The notes: a model not told the origin generated them from the sequence alone. A DNA stretch of 46,174 nt from an uncultured Pelagibacteraceae bacterium (GCA_902533075.1 CACAKN010000008.1:1-46174), one strand, 5' to 3'. Shown: positions 37,235 to 45,546, counted from the first letter of the stretch. Numbers and translations are program-made.

Positions 37235-38125
37235 TTAATCAATCCAATCTCTAAATTTTTCAATATTATCTTGCAAAAATTTTGGTAATTTGTCTAAAGA
37301 ATAATTCTCAAGTTTGCTACCTTCTCCAATCTTATTCACTCTTTTATCAACTTTTAGATCATAAATTGCTTGTTTATTTTCAATTATTTTATTTATTTCA
37401 TCTTTAGACATTGGATTTTCATCGAATTCTCTATGATGAAGATATGATTTTAATTTATGTTCAATTTCTGCAGCTGTTTTAATATTTGAAAAATGCCAAC
37501 CACCATTTTTGATAAACTTAATATCTATGTATTTTGTTTGAGAAAAAACTATATCCAATCTATAAAAATTATATTTCTTATCTTTTATATTTCTTAGCCA
37601 TTGTGGAGATTTAAGGTGTTTTTTTTTACACGCTTTTGTGCCAGTCCACTCCATCTCTGGTAATTTAAGATTAAATTTATAATAAAACATATCTTGTTTA
37701 AAAAAAATTATTTTTTGTTTAATTTCAAAAAAATTTAATTTTTCAAGGTTTGGTATCTCATCAACATCAGATATTAAAATAATATCCTCGTTACCTGCTT
37801 TATCTAAACCTTTGCAAATAAAATTTCTTTGACCATTTTCTCTATAGGCTGCATTTAATATATATTTTCTGGATTTTTCATCATTAGTATCATTCTCTAA
37901 AATTAATTCGACATTACTTGGATGCTCCTCATAAATGAGATAAATAATTTTATCTTTAAATTTTTCAAATTTTTCGTGATTAAATTTCAAATCTCTTTTT
38001 TCACCCTTATGATTAAAGGTACTTTCGACTATTACAAAGTAATCTACATATTTATTAAGGATATTTAGTCTAAGGTCCAAAACAACCTCTTCATCAAAAT
38101 ACATAAAACAATCAAAAATTTTCAT
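37235..38125 (-). CDS. GT17-like glycosyltransferase (N-acetylglucosaminyltransferase-like)
   Basis: A 296-residue protein similar to glycosyltransferase family 17. The N-terminus MKIFDCFMYFDEEVVLDLRL and VDYFVIVESTFNHKGEKR (37-54) and the DxD-containing ILISDVDEIPNLEKL are signature segments; YYKFNLKLPEMEWTGTKA and GGWHFSNI follow. Eukaryotic GT17 adds bisecting GlcNAc to N-glycans; bacterial members act on unknown acceptors, probably surface glycans. No signal peptide. Neighbours give no clue beyond the DUF1330 gene directly downstream. Confidence 0.85.
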   Translation of the reverse strand: MKIFDCFMYFDEEVVLDLRLNILNKYVDYFVIVESTFNHKGEKRDLKFNHEKFEKFKDKIIYLIYEEHPSNVELILENDTNDEKSRKYILNAAYRENGQRNFICKGLDKAGNEDIILISDVDEIPNLEKLNFFEIKQKIIFFKQDMFYYKFNLKLPEMEWTGTKACKKKHLKSPQWLRNIKDKKYNFYRLDIVFSQTKYIDIKFIKNGGWHFSNIKTAAEIEHKLKSYLHHREFDENPMSKDEINKIIENKQAIYDLKVDKRVNKIGEGSKLENYSLDKLPKFLQDNIEKFRDWID

Positions 38126-38158
38126 AATTACTTTTTAATCTTTTTTAATTATTTTTAT

Positions 38159-38695
38159 ATGATAAAAAAATCCATGGCAGATAAATTAATTATAAGCTTT
38201 GAAGAGTATACAGAAATTGTTGAAAAATTAGCAATTCAAATCCATAAAAAGTATAATCCAACAGTTCTAGTAGGTATAATGAGAGGTGCCGCGCCAATAA
38301 TCGATATACTCTCGAGAATTTTAAAACTCCCGATAGCATATATAGTTATTCAAAGTTACTCCGGCAAAGGTATGGAGGATCAGCAGGGTCAGCTGATGTT
38401 CGCTAGAGAAATTAGTTCTTTAGCAAATAATGAAGATTTTAATAAAGTTCTTCTGATTGATGATTTATCTGACACAGGTTTAACCCTTAACAAAAGTATT
38501 GAATGGTTAAGAAATTATGGACCAACTAAAAATTTTATCAAGGAAGTAAAAACAGCGTGTTTATGGAAAAAAAAATCGTCTACTTTTGAACCAGATTTTT
38601 GTTCAGTTAGACTTAACTCAGATCCTTGGATTGTTCAACCTACAGAACATTATGAAGAATTATCTATTGAGGAAATAATTAAAAAAAATAAATAG
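38159..38695 (+). CDS. Purine phosphoribosyltransferase (Gpt/xanthine-guanine type)
   Basis: Type I phosphoribosyltransferase of 178 residues for purine base salvage. The PRPP-binding loop VLLIDDLSDTGLTLNKS is at about 101-117; GIMRGAAPIIDILSRIL near residue 40 and DPWIVQPTEHYE at the C-terminus resemble bacterial xanthine-guanine phosphoribosyltransferases. Base specificity is not certain. A second Met at codon 6 (MADKLIISF) is a good alternative start at 38174. It converges on the purine permease gene with a shared terminator hairpin, which supports a salvage role. Confidence 0.85.
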   Translation: MIKKSMADKLIISFEEYTEIVEKLAIQIHKKYNPTVLVGIMRGAAPIIDILSRILKLPIAYIVIQSYSGKGMEDQQGQLMFAREISSLANNEDFNKVLLIDDLSDTGLTLNKSIEWLRNYGPTKNFIKEVKTACLWKKKSSTFEPDFCSVRLNSDPWIVQPTEHYEELSIEEIIKKNK

Positions 38696-38716
38696 GGCTA
38701 GTTAATTACTAGCCCT
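38694..38716. terminator. Bidirectional hairpin between phosphoribosyltransferase and purine permease genes
   Basis: A perfect 9-bp stem (agggctagt / actagccct) with a 5-base loop starts inside the stop codon of the plus-strand gene and is followed by ATAAAATTATTTTT. On the other strand A/T-rich sequence follows as well, so it may end transcription of both convergent genes. Confidence 0.8.
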
Positions 38717-38728
38717 ATAAAATTATTT

Positions 38729-40039
38729 TTAAGCAACTGCAAAACTGACTACACTTAATATTGCTATAATCCATATTGCTGGTGAAGTGGTAGAGAATTT
38801 ACCAGTAAATATTTTTATTAAAGCGTATGAAACAAAAGCTAATGCAATACCATTACTGATACTATAAGTTAATGGCATAGATATCATGGCCAATATTGCG
38901 GGTGCTGACTCTGAAATGTCATTCCATTCTATATCAGTAATATTTCTAATAAAAAGAACTGATACAAAAAGCAGAGCTGCTCCATCAATTTGTTTTGGTA
39001 AGCTCGTTGCTAAAGGGGCAAAAAATATACATGCCAAAAATAATATTCCTATTACAAGAGAGGTCATTCCAGTCTTTCCACCAGCTTTAACTCCAGCACC
39101 AGACTCAACATAACTTGTAACAGTTGTAGTTCCCATCATAGCACCTGCGACTGTACCAACACTGTCAGATAACATTGCTTTGTTAATATCTTGGACTTTT
39201 CCATCTTTCGAAACTTTACCTGCTACATTGGCAACGGAAGTTAAAGTTCCAGCTGTATCAAAGAAGTCAATAAATAAAAGAGTAAAAATTACAGTTGACA
39301 TTCCAGCAGTCATTGCAGCTGACAAATCAAATTCAAATAAATATGTCATTGATGGTGGTGAACTTGCAATACCATTGAATTTAGCGAGACCAGTGACCCA
39401 AGCAATAATACTAAAAACCAATATACCAATAATAATATTTCCTTTGATATTCATTTTATCTAAAACTATTATTGCAATGAAAGTAGCACATCCCAATAGA
39501 ACCAAGGGATCACCAAGATTTCCTAATTGGACTAATGTTACTGGATTATCAACAACAACTTCCATTATTTGAAGACCAATTATAGCAAGAAACAAACCTA
39601 TTCCTGCTCCAATCCCTAATTTTAAACTTTTTGGTATCGAGTTGATTAACCAGGCTCGAATTGGTGTTAAAGATATAATTAAAAATAGTACACCGGCAAC
39701 TAACACAGCTCCTAAAGCTTCTTGTGGTGTATATCCCATTCCCGCACAAACCCCAAAAGCCACGAAAGCATTAATTCCCATACCTGGCGCAAGTCCTATT
39801 GGCCAAGTTTTTCCATAAAAAGCCATAATGAAACATGCTAATGCTGTAGCTAAAATTGTTGCTGTATAAACTGCGCCGAAATCAAAGAAACCTTTTTCGG
39901 GTCCGGCAAATTCTCCCGATAAAATAAATGGATTTAAAAACATTATATAAGCCATAGTTAGAAACGTTGTAGTTCCGGCTATAACTTCTGTTTTAAAATC
40001 TGTTTTATGTTTTTTGTAATTGAAATAATTTTCAAGCAT
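38729..40039 (-). CDS. NCS2/AzgA-type purine base permease
   Basis: Inner-membrane proton-coupled transporter of 436 residues for adenine, guanine or hypoxanthine. The N-terminus with TDFKTEVIAGTTTFLTMAYI and NPFILSG, then WPIGLAPGMGINAFVAFGVC, FIDFFDTAGTLTSVANVAG, DSVGTVAGAMMGTTTVTSYV and ESGAGVKAGGKTGMTSLV, are diagnostic of the AzgA branch. About 13-14 helices are predicted. A strong AGGAGG site precedes the start codon. Convergent with a purine phosphoribosyltransferase gene, together forming a purine-salvage pair. Exact base is not determined. Confidence 0.93.
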   Translation of the reverse strand: MLENYFNYKKHKTDFKTEVIAGTTTFLTMAYIMFLNPFILSGEFAGPEKGFFDFGAVYTATILATALACFIMAFYGKTWPIGLAPGMGINAFVAFGVCAGMGYTPQEALGAVLVAGVLFLIISLTPIRAWLINSIPKSLKLGIGAGIGLFLAIIGLQIMEVVVDNPVTLVQLGNLGDPLVLLGCATFIAIIVLDKMNIKGNIIIGILVFSIIAWVTGLAKFNGIASSPPSMTYLFEFDLSAAMTAGMSTVIFTLLFIDFFDTAGTLTSVANVAGKVSKDGKVQDINKAMLSDSVGTVAGAMMGTTTVTSYVESGAGVKAGGKTGMTSLVIGILFLACIFFAPLATSLPKQIDGAALLFVSVLFIRNITDIEWNDISESAPAILAMISMPLTYSISNGIALAFVSYALIKIFTGKFSTTSPAIWIIAILSVVSFAVA

Positions 40040-40165
40040 TTGTCCTCCTAATATACGATAATTATTTGATTCTTTTTGTAATTACCTTTTAAAACTAGGC
40101 TTTATTCACACATTTCAACTCAGAAGTTTATATTTATGCCACAATTACCTTGTTATCATAAGAAA

Positions 40166-40471
40166 ATGCAAAAACTTAAAATTATTTTTGCGACACTACT
40201 ATTGTCAATTTTAATTAGCAGTTGTGAGACAATTAAAAAAAAGACAGATTCTATTGTTGAAAAAGAAAATCAAAAGTTAAGTAAATTTATCGGTAAATCT
40301 TCAAATGACCTAAAAATAGAAATGGGTGAACCAGACGAGGATTTTAGAAATGAAAAGGGAAATGTTGTATTTGTGTATAATACAAAAAAGTATGGAATAC
40401 CATGCGAACGAAGATTTGAAATTGACTCTATTTCAATGATAGTAGGATTTGTGTCTAATGGATGTTTTTAA
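40166..40471 (+). CDS. Small outer-membrane lipoprotein, SmpA/OmlA-like fold (hypothetical)
   Basis: I place the start at 40166 rather than an in-frame ATG 30 bases earlier, because it directly gives a signal peptide (MQKLKIIFATLLLSILISSC) ending in a lipobox cysteine. The mature part, about 80 residues, has KFIGKSSNDLKIEMGEPDED and VVFVYNTKKYG, a pattern like the BamE/SmpA-type small lipoproteins, and two cysteines (GIPCERRF and the C-terminal SNGCF) that could form a disulfide. No known function. It is divergent from the purine permease and is followed by a hairpin. Confidence 0.7.
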   Translation: MQKLKIIFATLLLSILISSCETIKKKTDSIVEKENQKLSKFIGKSSNDLKIEMGEPDEDFRNEKGNVVFVYNTKKYGIPCERRFEIDSISMIVGFVSNGCF

Positions 40472-40477
40472 TTTACC

Positions 40478-40498
40478 TGCGGAGAATTAATCTCCGCA
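40478..40498. terminator. Hairpin between the lipoprotein gene and hsp20
   Basis: A perfect 8-bp stem (tgcggaga / tctccgca) with a 5-base loop lies in the 40-base gap between two convergent genes. The U-tract after it is poor on the plus strand, so it may work as a weak terminator or simply protect 3' ends. Confidence 0.65.
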
Positions 40499-40511
40499 AG
40501 CAAGGTTTTAC

Positions 40512-40958
40512 TTATTTAATCTCAATAAGTTTCTTTTTTTTATGTTCTGGAACAATTCTTTCACAAGATATTGTCAAAAGACCATCTTTAAGTTCAGCAC
40601 CATTAACCCTTACATCATCAGCTATGGTAAATGATCTCGCGAATTGTCTTTGAGAAATGCCTTTATGTATAATTTCTCCATTTACATTATTCCCATCAGA
40701 TTTATTAACTTGTTTTGTTCTAACAGTTAATAAATTATCTTCAAACTCTACTTCAACATCTTTTTTGTTGAAACCAGCTAATGCTACCTCAATAGCATAA
40801 TTGTCTTTACCAGTTTTTCTGATATTGTAAGGCGGATAGTTTGATTGCATGGTTAATGCACCATTGTCCAACATGTTTTCAAACTGGTCAAACATATCGT
40901 CAAAACCAATCGAAAAAGGCCTTAAAGAGTTAAATATAGATAGATCCTTACTTGTCAT
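40512..40958 (-). CDS. ibpA: Small heat-shock protein Hsp20 (IbpA type)
   Basis: Holdase chaperone of 148 residues that binds unfolding proteins. FRPFSIGFDD-like N-terminus (SLRPFSIGFDDMFDQFENML), then the alpha-crystallin domain (about 40-135) with YNIRKTGKDNYAIEVALAGF, DNLLTVRTKQ, ISQRQFARSFTIADDVRV and NGAELKDGLLTISCERIVPE. Length and the PFSIGFD motif fit the class A alphaproteobacterial/IbpA group. It has a good AGGAGG site that lies within a short hairpin resembling a ROSE RNA thermometer, and its own promoter upstream. Confidence 0.96.
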   Translation of the reverse strand: MTSKDLSIFNSLRPFSIGFDDMFDQFENMLDNGALTMQSNYPPYNIRKTGKDNYAIEVALAGFNKKDVEVEFEDNLLTVRTKQVNKSDGNNVNGEIIHKGISQRQFARSFTIADDVRVNGAELKDGLLTISCERIVPEHKKKKLIEIK

Positions 40959-40963
40959 AATTT

Positions 40964-41014
40964 CCTCCTTTTAATAAGCAAGTTTATAAATGTAAGCCCC
41001 ATGAGGCGACTTAC
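40964..41014 (-). promoter_or_regulatory. ROSE-like RNA thermometer in the hsp20 leader
   Basis: On the minus strand CUUGCUU (40982-40976), a 5-base loop and AAGGAGG (40970-40964) form a small hairpin that covers the Shine-Dalgarno site, with one G opposite G. The U-U-G-C-U element opposite the SD and the G-G pair are the hallmark of ROSE elements. A second hairpin lies upstream, with arms GTAAG (41014-41010) and CTTAC (40996-40992). Melting on heating would free the SD. Structure drawn by eye. Confidence 0.75.
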
Positions 41015-41020
41015 TAGATT

Positions 41021-41048
41021 TATATAGTAACTTGTTTAATTTTTTCAA
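41021..41048 (-). promoter_or_regulatory. Promoter of hsp20
   Basis: On the minus strand TTGAAA (41048-41043), a 16-base spacer and TATATA (41026-41021). The expected transcript start, near 41014, coincides with the first leader hairpin. The -35 resembles both sigma-70 and heat-shock sigma forms; the -10 is of the sigma-70 type, so heat control may be mainly by the RNA thermometer. Confidence 0.55.
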
Positions 41049-41056
41049 TACTAAGG

Positions 41057-43132
41057 TTAAATTTTTTTTGAAATTTTTAGAGCAAAAGAGTAATCGAAAG
41101 CAATTTCCTCTATGGCTCCGTCACGACCTGATTTACCTCCATGGCCAGCATTCATTTCAGTTTTTAAAAGTAATAAATTATTATCTGTTTTAAAATCTCT
41201 GAGCTTAGCTGTAAATTTTGTAGGCTCGTCAAACAAAACTCTATTATCACTTAGACTTGTAGTAATTAATATATGAGGATAATCCATTTTTTTAATATTA
41301 TTATATGGTGCATATGAAAATATGTAGTCAAAATGTTCTTTATTATCTTTTGCATTACCAAATTCATCAAATTCACCAACAGTTAGAGGTAGTGAATGAT
41401 CAAGATTAGTTGTTAAAGAGTCAACGAAGGGAACTGCCATAATAATCCCTAAAAATAATTCTGGTTTTTTGTTCACAACCGCTCCCATTAATAAACCACC
41501 AGCTGATCCTCCCATGCCTATGATTTTTCCTTTCGAAGTGTATTTTTTATCTATTAAATATTTTGCCGCATAAATGTAATCTTCAAAAGTATTTTTTTTA
41601 TTAGTTAGTTTTCCTTCTTTCCACCATTTCATACCTCTTTCCATACCCCCTCTAATATGGGCAGTTACCCAAATTACATCTCTATTTATAAGACTTAATC
41701 TAGTTGATGAAAAATTAGGAGTCATCGAACTTCCATATGAACCATAACCATAAAGTAATAAATTTGCAGAACCATCTATTCTAGTTTTTTTATGTCTAGT
41801 AATTGTTAAAGGAATCATTCTTCCATCATGAGATTTACACTCGACTCTTTCAACGATGTAGTCATCAGAATTGTGACCTGATGGAATTTCTTGTTCTTTA
41901 ATTAATTCCTTTGTTTTTTTTGAGAGATTATATAAAAAAACTTTAGAAGGTGTTTTTGGCGAAGAGTATCCTAAATATACATTATCAGTGTCTTTATTTT
42001 TTTGAGTTAAAGAAATATTTGGTACAAAAACTTTCTCATCAGAAAAAACTAATTCCTCTTCTATATTAGTTGATATATTTCTTACAAATAATTTATCTAA
42101 TGCGTTAGAAGTTTCAGAACGAATTATCCAATTTTTTAAAAAAATACAACTTCCAATTAGAACTTCATCTTTTGGAGAAATAAATGATTTCCAATCTTGT
42201 TTTTCTAAACTATTAGAAACATCTATTTTGAAATCTTCTGCATCCTTATTTGTATGATTATAAAATTTATCATTCCAAGAATTAATTGAGTATAAGATTC
42301 CTCTATCTCTTTTCATTATAAGTTTTGGTTTTGGCATCTCCTCTGTAACATCAAAATAATATTGTTCAGAAGTATTATGATCTGAAGTTGAGATAAGATA
42401 ATATTTTTCATCTGAGCTTAAGCCTATACTTACAGTAAAAGCATCACTTTTCTCCTCAAAAATTAATATGTCTGAATCTTTATAATTTCCAATTTCATGC
42501 CTAAATATTTTTCTTGCTCGGTGATTTTCATCAAGTTTTGAGTAAAAAATAAATCTATCATCTAAACTGAAAGTAATATTGCCTGATGTATCTTTTATTT
42601 CCTTAGAAACTATTTTGTTCGAAATTATTTCTCTTACAAAAATTGTATAATATTCAGATCCTTTTATGTCTAAAGAATAAGCAAGTAATTTATCGTCATG
42701 ACTTACCTCCAAATCACCGATACCAAAATACTCTACACCCAATCTTTCTTTTTCCTTATCCCCATTCCATATCTCTTCAATTTCATTAGAATTAATTTTT
42801 TTACGAAGTTTTATGGAGTAATTCCCTTCAGCAGTGGTTTTAGTCCAATAATCATAAGTGTGATCTCTGTATGGAAGAGATTCGTCATCTAATTTTATCC
42901 TTCCTTTGATTTCATCAAACAATTTTTTTTGTAGAAACTTAGTATCCTTTAAGTGATATTCTGCATATTGATTTTCTTGATTGAGATAATTTTCGACTTC
43001 AGGATTCAATTTTTTCTTATCTTTTAAAACTTCTAAGATATTTTTTTGATGTATCCAACTATAATTATCTTCCCAAGTAACATTGTGACAAGATTTTATT
43101 TCAGTTTTTTTTCTAAGTTGTGGTACTTTCAT
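41057..43132 (-). CDS. ptrB: Oligopeptidase B (prolyl oligopeptidase family)
   Basis: Serine peptidase of 691 residues that cuts short peptides, usually after Arg or Lys. A seven-bladed propeller (about 60-400) precedes the alpha/beta-hydrolase domain. The catalytic triad is visible: Ser543 in GMGGSAGGLLMG, Asp629 in SDNRVLFDEP and His664 in NAGHGGKSGR; the spacing fits E. coli oligopeptidase B. VTAHIRGGMERGMKWWKEGK and LLYGYGSYG are family signatures. No signal peptide, so cytoplasmic. Its start is only 16 bases from the divergent J-domain gene. Confidence 0.95.
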   Translation of the reverse strand: MKVPQLRKKTEIKSCHNVTWEDNYSWIHQKNILEVLKDKKKLNPEVENYLNQENQYAEYHLKDTKFLQKKLFDEIKGRIKLDDESLPYRDHTYDYWTKTTAEGNYSIKLRKKINSNEIEEIWNGDKEKERLGVEYFGIGDLEVSHDDKLLAYSLDIKGSEYYTIFVREIISNKIVSKEIKDTSGNITFSLDDRFIFYSKLDENHRARKIFRHEIGNYKDSDILIFEEKSDAFTVSIGLSSDEKYYLISTSDHNTSEQYYFDVTEEMPKPKLIMKRDRGILYSINSWNDKFYNHTNKDAEDFKIDVSNSLEKQDWKSFISPKDEVLIGSCIFLKNWIIRSETSNALDKLFVRNISTNIEEELVFSDEKVFVPNISLTQKNKDTDNVYLGYSSPKTPSKVFLYNLSKKTKELIKEQEIPSGHNSDDYIVERVECKSHDGRMIPLTITRHKKTRIDGSANLLLYGYGSYGSSMTPNFSSTRLSLINRDVIWVTAHIRGGMERGMKWWKEGKLTNKKNTFEDYIYAAKYLIDKKYTSKGKIIGMGGSAGGLLMGAVVNKKPELFLGIIMAVPFVDSLTTNLDHSLPLTVGEFDEFGNAKDNKEHFDYIFSYAPYNNIKKMDYPHILITTSLSDNRVLFDEPTKFTAKLRDFKTDNNLLLLKTEMNAGHGGKSGRDGAIEEIAFDYSFALKISKKI

Positions 43133-43148
43133 AATTAAGAAGAAACAT

Positions 43149-43652
43149 ATGAATATAATAATTTATACAATAATAATATTAATAGTTTTTTATTTTTTAC
43201 TAAGACTTATTAGTAATATTTCTTCAAAAAAGATATCAAAAAGTTTAAGATTTTTAATAATTTTAGGACTAATCTTTTTAGCAATCTTGTTTGCAATTGG
43301 TGGAAGATTTTTATTAACTTTACCGCTTACCTTGGCGAGCATTGCGCTATTAAAACTAAAAGGCATGTCTATTTTTCAAATGATATCACTTTTTAGATTA
43401 ATTCAAACTTTAAGAAGATCAGGAAGATTTTCTTTTAATCAATCGTACTCAAGAAACTCATCTTCAATATCTGTTTCTGAAGCTTATAAAATTTTAAATT
43501 TAGATATCAAAAAAAAAGTAACTAAAGACGAAGTCAATAAAGCATACATTAAAATTCAAAAAAAAATACACCCTGATGTTTCACCAGAAACATCTAGGCT
43601 ATCATCAATAGTTAATGAGGCTAAAGATATAGTTTTAAATGATATTTCTTAA
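43149..43652 (+). CDS. Membrane-anchored J-domain protein (Tim14/DjlA-like)
   Basis: A 167-residue protein with two or three N-terminal hydrophobic helices (about 3-22, 33-50, 52-70), a short linker, and a C-terminal J domain (about 108-165). SVSEAYKILNLDIKKKVTKDEV leads to the HPD motif at 141-143 in KKIHPDVSPE, and the segment SSIVNEAKDIVL closes the domain. That end resembles the I-N-E-A-K-D signature of mitochondrial Tim14/Pam18. J domains stimulate Hsp70 ATPase, so it may recruit DnaK to the membrane. The partner is not visible. Overlaps convergent GT9 gene by four bases. Confidence 0.85.
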   Translation: MNIIIYTIIILIVFYFLLRLISNISSKKISKSLRFLIILGLIFLAILFAIGGRFLLTLPLTLASIALLKLKGMSIFQMISLFRLIQTLRRSGRFSFNQSYSRNSSSISVSEAYKILNLDIKKKVTKDEVNKAYIKIQKKIHPDVSPETSRLSSIVNEAKDIVLNDIS

Positions 43653-44611
43653 TTAATAATATCAATCACCTTATCAAATATCTTTTGAGGATTAATTCTA
43701 TCTTTACCTAAGGTATTATGTTTAACGGTATTTTCACCATCAGGAATTATAGGAAACATTTTTGAATTATAATTTCCATAAATTAAAGGTGTGTCTGCCA
43801 TTAAAGTAATAGTTTTTATGCCTAAAGCTGCAGATAAGTGACCAAAACTAGAGTCATTACAAATTGATAAATTACAACATTTTATAATCGGCAAAGTATC
43901 TTTTATTGTAAAATTATCTAAAGGAAAACAAAAATCTTTAAATTTAGAGTTTAATATTTCATTTAATATATTTTGTTCCTCCTTGTACCTTCCTGTAGCT
44001 AAAAAGAATTTACACTTTTTTATTTTTGATATCTTTTCAATCACATCTAAAAATATTCTTGCAGGTATTCTTTTTGTTGGACCTGATCCTCCAATTCCTA
44101 AAAGAATATTAGTCTCGTCTTTTTTAATATTAAATCGATTTATATTTTCTATAATTAATTTGTTATTAATTTGTATTTCGGGGTCTTCACTCACTTCTAT
44201 ATCTAAATTTTCTTTTATAAAATTTCTTGGAGTTTCAGTGATATGTTGCTTGGTTTTTTGAAATAATGGATATTGATAAACCTCTGGTATACCAGAAAAT
44301 CTAGCAATTAAGCTAAATCTTAAAGAAGAATTAAAAATAAAAATTTTATCAAAATTATATTTTTTTATATCTTTAATTAAATTTAAACTTCCTAAAAAAC
44401 CACTATGCCTATTATTATTTTTTTTATCTCGATCTAGATGGATAATTTCGTCTACATAATTTGTTTCATACAAATATTGGTCAGCTTTTGAGCTTTCTTT
44501 TACAAGTAAACTTATAGGCGAATTAAATTTTTTGTATAAAGCCTTTATATAAGGTAAAAAAATTACAGTATCTCCTATACCCATTCTATTTTGAACTGCT
44601 AATATTTTCAT
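43649..44611 (-). CDS. GT9-family glycosyltransferase (heptosyltransferase-like)
   Basis: A 320-residue GT-B fold enzyme. The N-terminal ILAVQNRMGIGDTVIFLPYI and the C-terminal donor-binding part (LGIGGSGPTKRIPARIF, CNLSICNDSSFGHLSAALGI) match the family 9 glycosyltransferases that add heptose to lipopolysaccharide core, or transfer related sugars. The acceptor and sugar are not determined. Isolated on the minus strand between a J-domain gene and a DapA-family gene. Confidence 0.88.
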   Translation of the reverse strand: MKILAVQNRMGIGDTVIFLPYIKALYKKFNSPISLLVKESSKADQYLYETNYVDEIIHLDRDKKNNNRHSGFLGSLNLIKDIKKYNFDKIFIFNSSLRFSLIARFSGIPEVYQYPLFQKTKQHITETPRNFIKENLDIEVSEDPEIQINNKLIIENINRFNIKKDETNILLGIGGSGPTKRIPARIFLDVIEKISKIKKCKFFLATGRYKEEQNILNEILNSKFKDFCFPLDNFTIKDTLPIIKCCNLSICNDSSFGHLSAALGIKTITLMADTPLIYGNYNSKMFPIIPDGENTVKHNTLGKDRINPQKIFDKVIDIIN

Positions 44612-44660
44612 ATAGTATTTATAATCTTTACTAGATATATTTTTTATATAAATTTTTATT

Positions 44661-45545
44661 ATGACAAAAATAAGTGGAATATTTGCGGCATCAATGTCAG
44701 TTTTAAATTCTGATTTAAGCTTAAACGTTGAAAAAACGATAAATCACGCTGAAAAATTAATTGATCAAGGTTGTCACGGAACTGCAATATTTGGAAGCAC
44801 AGGCCAATCCCAACTAATTCCTATTTCTGAAAAAATTGATTTATTAAATCAGTTATCAAAAAGTAAATATAAAGATAATCATTTAATTGGGACAGGTTTA
44901 AATTCATTAGGTGAAACAATAAATTTTATGAAAATAGCAAAATCTTTAAATTTTGAAAAATTTTTAATTATGCCTCCAGCTTACTACAAGTATGGTGATA
45001 AAGAAGTTATCGAGTTTTATACAAGAATAGTAAATTCAATTCCTGAATGTAGAATTATTCTTTATAACTTTGAAAAACTTTGTGGTTATAAATTTAGTAT
45101 AGAATGTGTTAATGAACTTGTAAAAAAGTTTCCAAAACAAATAATAGGAGTTAAAGATAGTTCATATAATTTGTATGAAAATTTAAAATTAGATAATTTT
45201 TCAATTTTTCCTGGTTCAGAATTAAAATTGTTAAAAGGTTTAGAATTAGGATGTTCTGGAATTATCACTGCCACATGTAATGTAACGTCTGAAATTTCTA
45301 GAAAAGTTTATGATGATTTTCACTTAGGTATAAAACAAACCCTCAATCAAAAATTATGTGATGTTAGAAGTGCTTTTGATAAATATAATTTGATTTCAGG
45401 ATTACATAGTTATTGTTCACAAGAAAACAAAATTTATCAAAATATTTTACCGCCTTTAAGTCTTTTAAATAAAAGTGATGAAAAAGAACTGATTAATACT
45501 TTAAAGGATTTAAGCTTTACGAACAAATCATCTTTGGCGGCTTAG
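44661..45545 (+). CDS. DapA/NAL-family aldolase, not a canonical DapA
   Basis: Class I aldolase of the dihydrodipicolinate synthase/N-acetylneuraminate lyase family, 294 residues. The Schiff-base lysine is in IIGVKDSSYN (Lys165) and the catalytic tyrosine in IILYNFEKL (Tyr135). The usual G-T-T-G-E loop is G-S-T-G-Q here (45-49), and at the place of the DapA arginine that binds the aspartate-semialdehyde carboxylate (five residues after the tyrosine) there is Leu140. So lysine biosynthesis is unlikely; a keto-acid aldolase or lyase role is more likely. The start lies 49 bases from the divergent GT9 gene; CFA synthase follows after 1 base. Confidence 0.85.
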   Translation: MTKISGIFAASMSVLNSDLSLNVEKTINHAEKLIDQGCHGTAIFGSTGQSQLIPISEKIDLLNQLSKSKYKDNHLIGTGLNSLGETINFMKIAKSLNFEKFLIMPPAYYKYGDKEVIEFYTRIVNSIPECRIILYNFEKLCGYKFSIECVNELVKKFPKQIIGVKDSSYNLYENLKLDNFSIFPGSELKLLKGLELGCSGIITATCNVTSEISRKVYDDFHLGIKQTLNQKLCDVRSAFDKYNLISGLHSYCSQENKIYQNILPPLSLLNKSDEKELINTLKDLSFTNKSSLAA

Positions 45546-45546
45546 T

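Noticed and set aside
39180-39572. 130-codon open frame on the plus strand opposite the purine permease
   Set aside because: Antisense shadow of a clear AzgA-family gene; no ribosome site and no recognisable domain.
40136-40165. Earlier ATG for the small lipoprotein
   Set aside because: It would add ten polar residues before the signal peptide; the ATG at 40166 gives a regular lipoprotein signal.
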